From contig JASGUQ010000041.1 in the NCBI GenBank assembly GCA_030057655.1, positions 62,001-126,000 on the forward strand: 64,000 nucleotides of DNA, in the 5' to 3' direction. A program made the position numbers and the translations under genes. This document shows, in pieces, positions 62,318-64,000 of the stretch. The number at the start of each line of letters is the position of its first letter. The first letter of the stretch is position 1. Below the pieces are notes generated by a model that searched no databases, was not told the origin of the DNA, and saw nothing but the letters and a program-made list of their open reading frames with translations. This DNA is from Bacillota bacterium. GTDB taxonomy: Bacteria > Bacillota > Clostridia > Christensenellales > Aristaeellaceae.

Positions 62318-63397
62318 TTACAGCTTCACCTTGCTGATGGTGGTCTCCGCCAGGCAGCTTAATTGCTCAGGGGAGCCGGAGCAGTAGCTGACCAGCATGC
62401 AGCCATCCTTTGTAAAGAAGACAGCCGGATAGCAGTAGCCGCGCACCGGGTCATCCGCGATGATTTGTTCCTCACCCCAGGTTTTTCCGTTGTCCTCGCT
62501 GATGCTGAACACGATCGGGGTGCGCCCGCCGCTGGTTTTGGGGGCGTTGCGGCCCAGGTATTCCGGAATGGGGTTGAAAACAGCATACAGCCAGCCGTTG
62601 TCCGGCCTGCGGACCACCAGCATGGGCGAGCAGGGGGAGGTGAAGCGCGAGGGCTGGGGCTGGGTCCAGGTATCGCCCTGGTCAAAGGAGAAGCTTTCAT
62701 ACTGGAACATCATGTCTGTGCGCATGTATGCCCAGAGCAGATTTTCATTCAGCTCAATCACGCCCGGTTCCTGCAGGCCGGATTGGCTGCGGGAAAGGGG
62801 GATTGCCAGGGTGTGGCTGCTTTCGGTAAACGTTAATCCGTCATCGTCAGAATAAAGGAAAAAGGTGACCGCCCGGTAATCATAGTAGCGCTTATTTTCA
62901 CCATCCAGGCGCAGTATCCTGTGAATGGCCAGGGGAATAATAATGCGCCCGCTGGAGAGCCGCCTGACCCGGTCGTTGTTGACCACATAGATCCCGTCTC
63001 CGCGGTGGCGGCTGCATTGCCGGTGTTCATAAAAGGTTTCGCCTTCGTCCCGGCTGCGGGACAGCCACAGCTGATAGGTCCAGGTGTTGGCTTTGACCAG
63101 ATAAAACAGCCCCAAATCCCCGTTTTCCATGCGGAGCAGGGTGCAGCTCATCACGTTTTCAGTGTTAAACTGCTTGGCCGCGATATAGACCCGGGGTTCG
63201 CTCCAGGTTTCGCCTTCATCATAGCTGGTTATTCCTACAATGTCTGAAGGAGCGTCATCCAGCCAGTCGCTGTGAAACCGGCTGTATACAAACAGAATGC
63301 CGCCATCTTTCAGCCGTAAGAAAGCGCCTTCGCTGTGGCGGGGATAATCGCCCTCCGGCTTGAGCACCAAAACAGTGCGTCTGTCGCTTTGAAGCAA
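62318..63397 (-). CDS. Sialidase-fold (BNR/Asp-box) protein, no signal peptide
   Basis: Six-bladed beta-propeller protein of 359 residues related to exo-alpha-sialidases. Asp-box repeats are seen: SYDEGETWSEP, SRDEGETFYEH, SDDDGLTFTES, SFDQGDTWTQP and SEDNGKTWGEE. No signal peptide is visible, so it would be cytoplasmic, and the true substrate may be a sugar other than sialic acid. Translation starts at TTG 63397 after AGGAGG. It lies downstream of a binding-protein gene, so it probably acts on the imported sugar. Confidence 0.85.
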   Translation of the reverse strand: MLQSDRRTVLVLKPEGDYPRHSEGAFLRLKDGGILFVYSRFHSDWLDDAPSDIVGITSYDEGETWSEPRVYIAAKQFNTENVMSCTLLRMENGDLGLFYLVKANTWTYQLWLSRSRDEGETFYEHRQCSRHRGDGIYVVNNDRVRRLSSGRIIIPLAIHRILRLDGENKRYYDYRAVTFFLYSDDDGLTFTESSHTLAIPLSRSQSGLQEPGVIELNENLLWAYMRTDMMFQYESFSFDQGDTWTQPQPSRFTSPCSPMLVVRRPDNGWLYAVFNPIPEYLGRNAPKTSGGRTPIVFSISEDNGKTWGEEQIIADDPVRGYCYPAVFFTKDGCMLVSYCSGSPEQLSCLAETTISKVKL

Positions 63398-63480
63398 GAT
63401 AAATACCTCCTAAAACAGATGGCGGGGGAGGTTTGCTCCCCGGCCATCAAATTAAACTAACTGTGTCCGTTTACGATGGT

Positions 63481-64000
63481 TTACTTGTCATATTTGGCCA
63501 GCAATTCGAATACTGTGGGCGCCTTTTCGATCTCTTCCAGGTAACGGCCGTATTCCACAGCCTCGAGGTCTTTAAGGTAGTCGTCCCAGTCGCCTTCCAG
63601 GTTCTTCGCGCCTGTAATCACTTCCATAAAGTAGGCTTTGTACACAGACTCCCAGTCCTTGCGGTATTCGTTGGAGATTTCTTTGGCTTTGGTGCTGGAG
63701 CTGATGTCGTTCTTGTAGGGGTAGATCAGATCCTGGTTCCAGATACCGCCTTCGCTTTCAACGTAGTATCTTACGCCTTTTTCAAACAGGGGCTCGTAGG
63801 TGATCCACTCGGCTGCCAGACCATCCTGGATGTTCAGGCAGAACACCTGGGTGCCTTTTTCGCCGGGCTGGATGGAGCCCAATTTGACAGGCTTGTCATC
63901 TTCCCATTTCCAGTCCACATTTTCTTCGCCATACCACAGCTGCGCCTGGATCTGTTTGTCAGAGAAGTTGCAGAAGTTGAAGAACTTCAGAATATCCACC
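63481..64000 (-). CDS. Sugar-type ABC transporter substrate-binding protein, C-terminal part
   Basis: C-terminal 172 residues of an extracellular solute-binding protein; the gene continues past the window. Phrases such as ILKFFNFCNFSDKQIQAQLWYGEENVDW, GIWNQDLIYPYKN, and WDDYLKDLEAVEYGRYLEEIEKA match the family-1 binding proteins of Clostridia that take up oligosaccharides with LplB/YtcP-type permeases. Signal peptide and lipobox cannot be judged. It ends about 80 bases before the sialidase-fold gene. Confidence 0.8.
   Translation of the reverse strand, partial: VDILKFFNFCNFSDKQIQAQLWYGEENVDWKWEDDKPVKLGSIQPGEKGTQVFCLNIQDGLAAEWITYEPLFEKGVRYYVESEGGIWNQDLIYPYKNDISSSTKAKEISNEYRKDWESVYKAYFMEVITGAKNLEGDWDDYLKDLEAVEYGRYLEEIEKAPTVFELLAKYDK

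Overview
The window reads as a chromosomal segment of an anaerobic, low-oxygen-adapted member of the Clostridia (Bacillota), probably an uncultured gut or digester lineage. The signs are a 2x[4Fe-4S] ferredoxin, an FprA-type flavodiiron protein, an aldo/keto reductase with ferredoxin-like clusters, AGGAGG-type ribosome binding sites, TTG/GTG starts, sigma-A promoters with 17-base spacers, and Bacillota housekeeping families (RecD2, YycJ-like MBL, DUF896, VanW proteins, LexA/DinR-type boxes). The family-level assignment is inference. Base composition is GC-leaning throughout except for two AT-rich islands, near 8.2-8.5 kb and 59.1-61.1 kb. No rRNA, tRNA, CRISPR array, prophage or insertion sequence was recognised.

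Layout. 0-5 kb: two exported PepSY-like proteins ending in long poly-aspartate tails, convergent with a SERCA-like Ca2+ P-type ATPase. 5-8.2 kb: an MrfA-type repair helicase behind a strong promoter and a candidate SOS operator, then a TrmH/SpoU methyltransferase. 8.2-8.5 kb: an AT-rich patch with a small membrane protein. 8.6-14.9 kb: a tight minus-strand operon (YycJ-like MBL, CPBP protease, MBL hydrolase, ComEC, HolA, RsmG). 15-20.6 kb: ferredoxin, topoisomerase III, YbaB, RecR, thymidine kinase, RmuC. 20.8-29.7 kb: a complete peptide ABC transporter (binding protein, two permeases, two ATPases) in which one permease and both ATPases carry large insertions, plus a DUF3899 protein. 29.8-36.8 kb: flavodiiron protein, CBM9-like protein, two serine hydrolases, aldo/keto reductase, Lgt, RecX. 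36.7-40.4 kb (minus): TcdA, ComF, RecD2. 40.5-43.1 kb: Dxs and TlyA. 43.3-48.6 kb (minus): an envelope operon (GT2-GtrA glycosyltransferase, phosphodiester glycosidase, Lgt-like protein, DUF896, two VanW proteins). 48.7-55.1 kb: Eis-like acetyltransferase, MMPL exporter with an exported partner, ECF sigma/anti-sigma/SIMPL cassette. 55.1-59.1 kb: epimerase/TetR divergent pair and an SOS cassette (Y-family polymerase, small protein, SRAP protein). 59.2-64 kb: an AT-rich exported protein of unknown function, a cadherin-like exported protein, a sialidase-fold protein and the C-terminal part of a sugar-type binding protein.

How the genes relate. DNA maintenance dominates: RecR, RecX, RecD2, RmuC, TopB, HolA, ComEC/ComF, the MrfA-like helicase and the polymerase/SRAP cassette. 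GAAC-N4-GTTC boxes sit at the helicase promoter and at the polymerase promoter, about 52 kb apart, which points to a shared LexA-type regulon. The least ordinary items are the insertion-bearing peptide transporter, the poly-Asp exported proteins beside a Ca2+ pump, the small unnamed protein inside the SOS cassette, and an Lgt-like protein that lacks the Lgt signature while no visible exported protein carries a lipobox.
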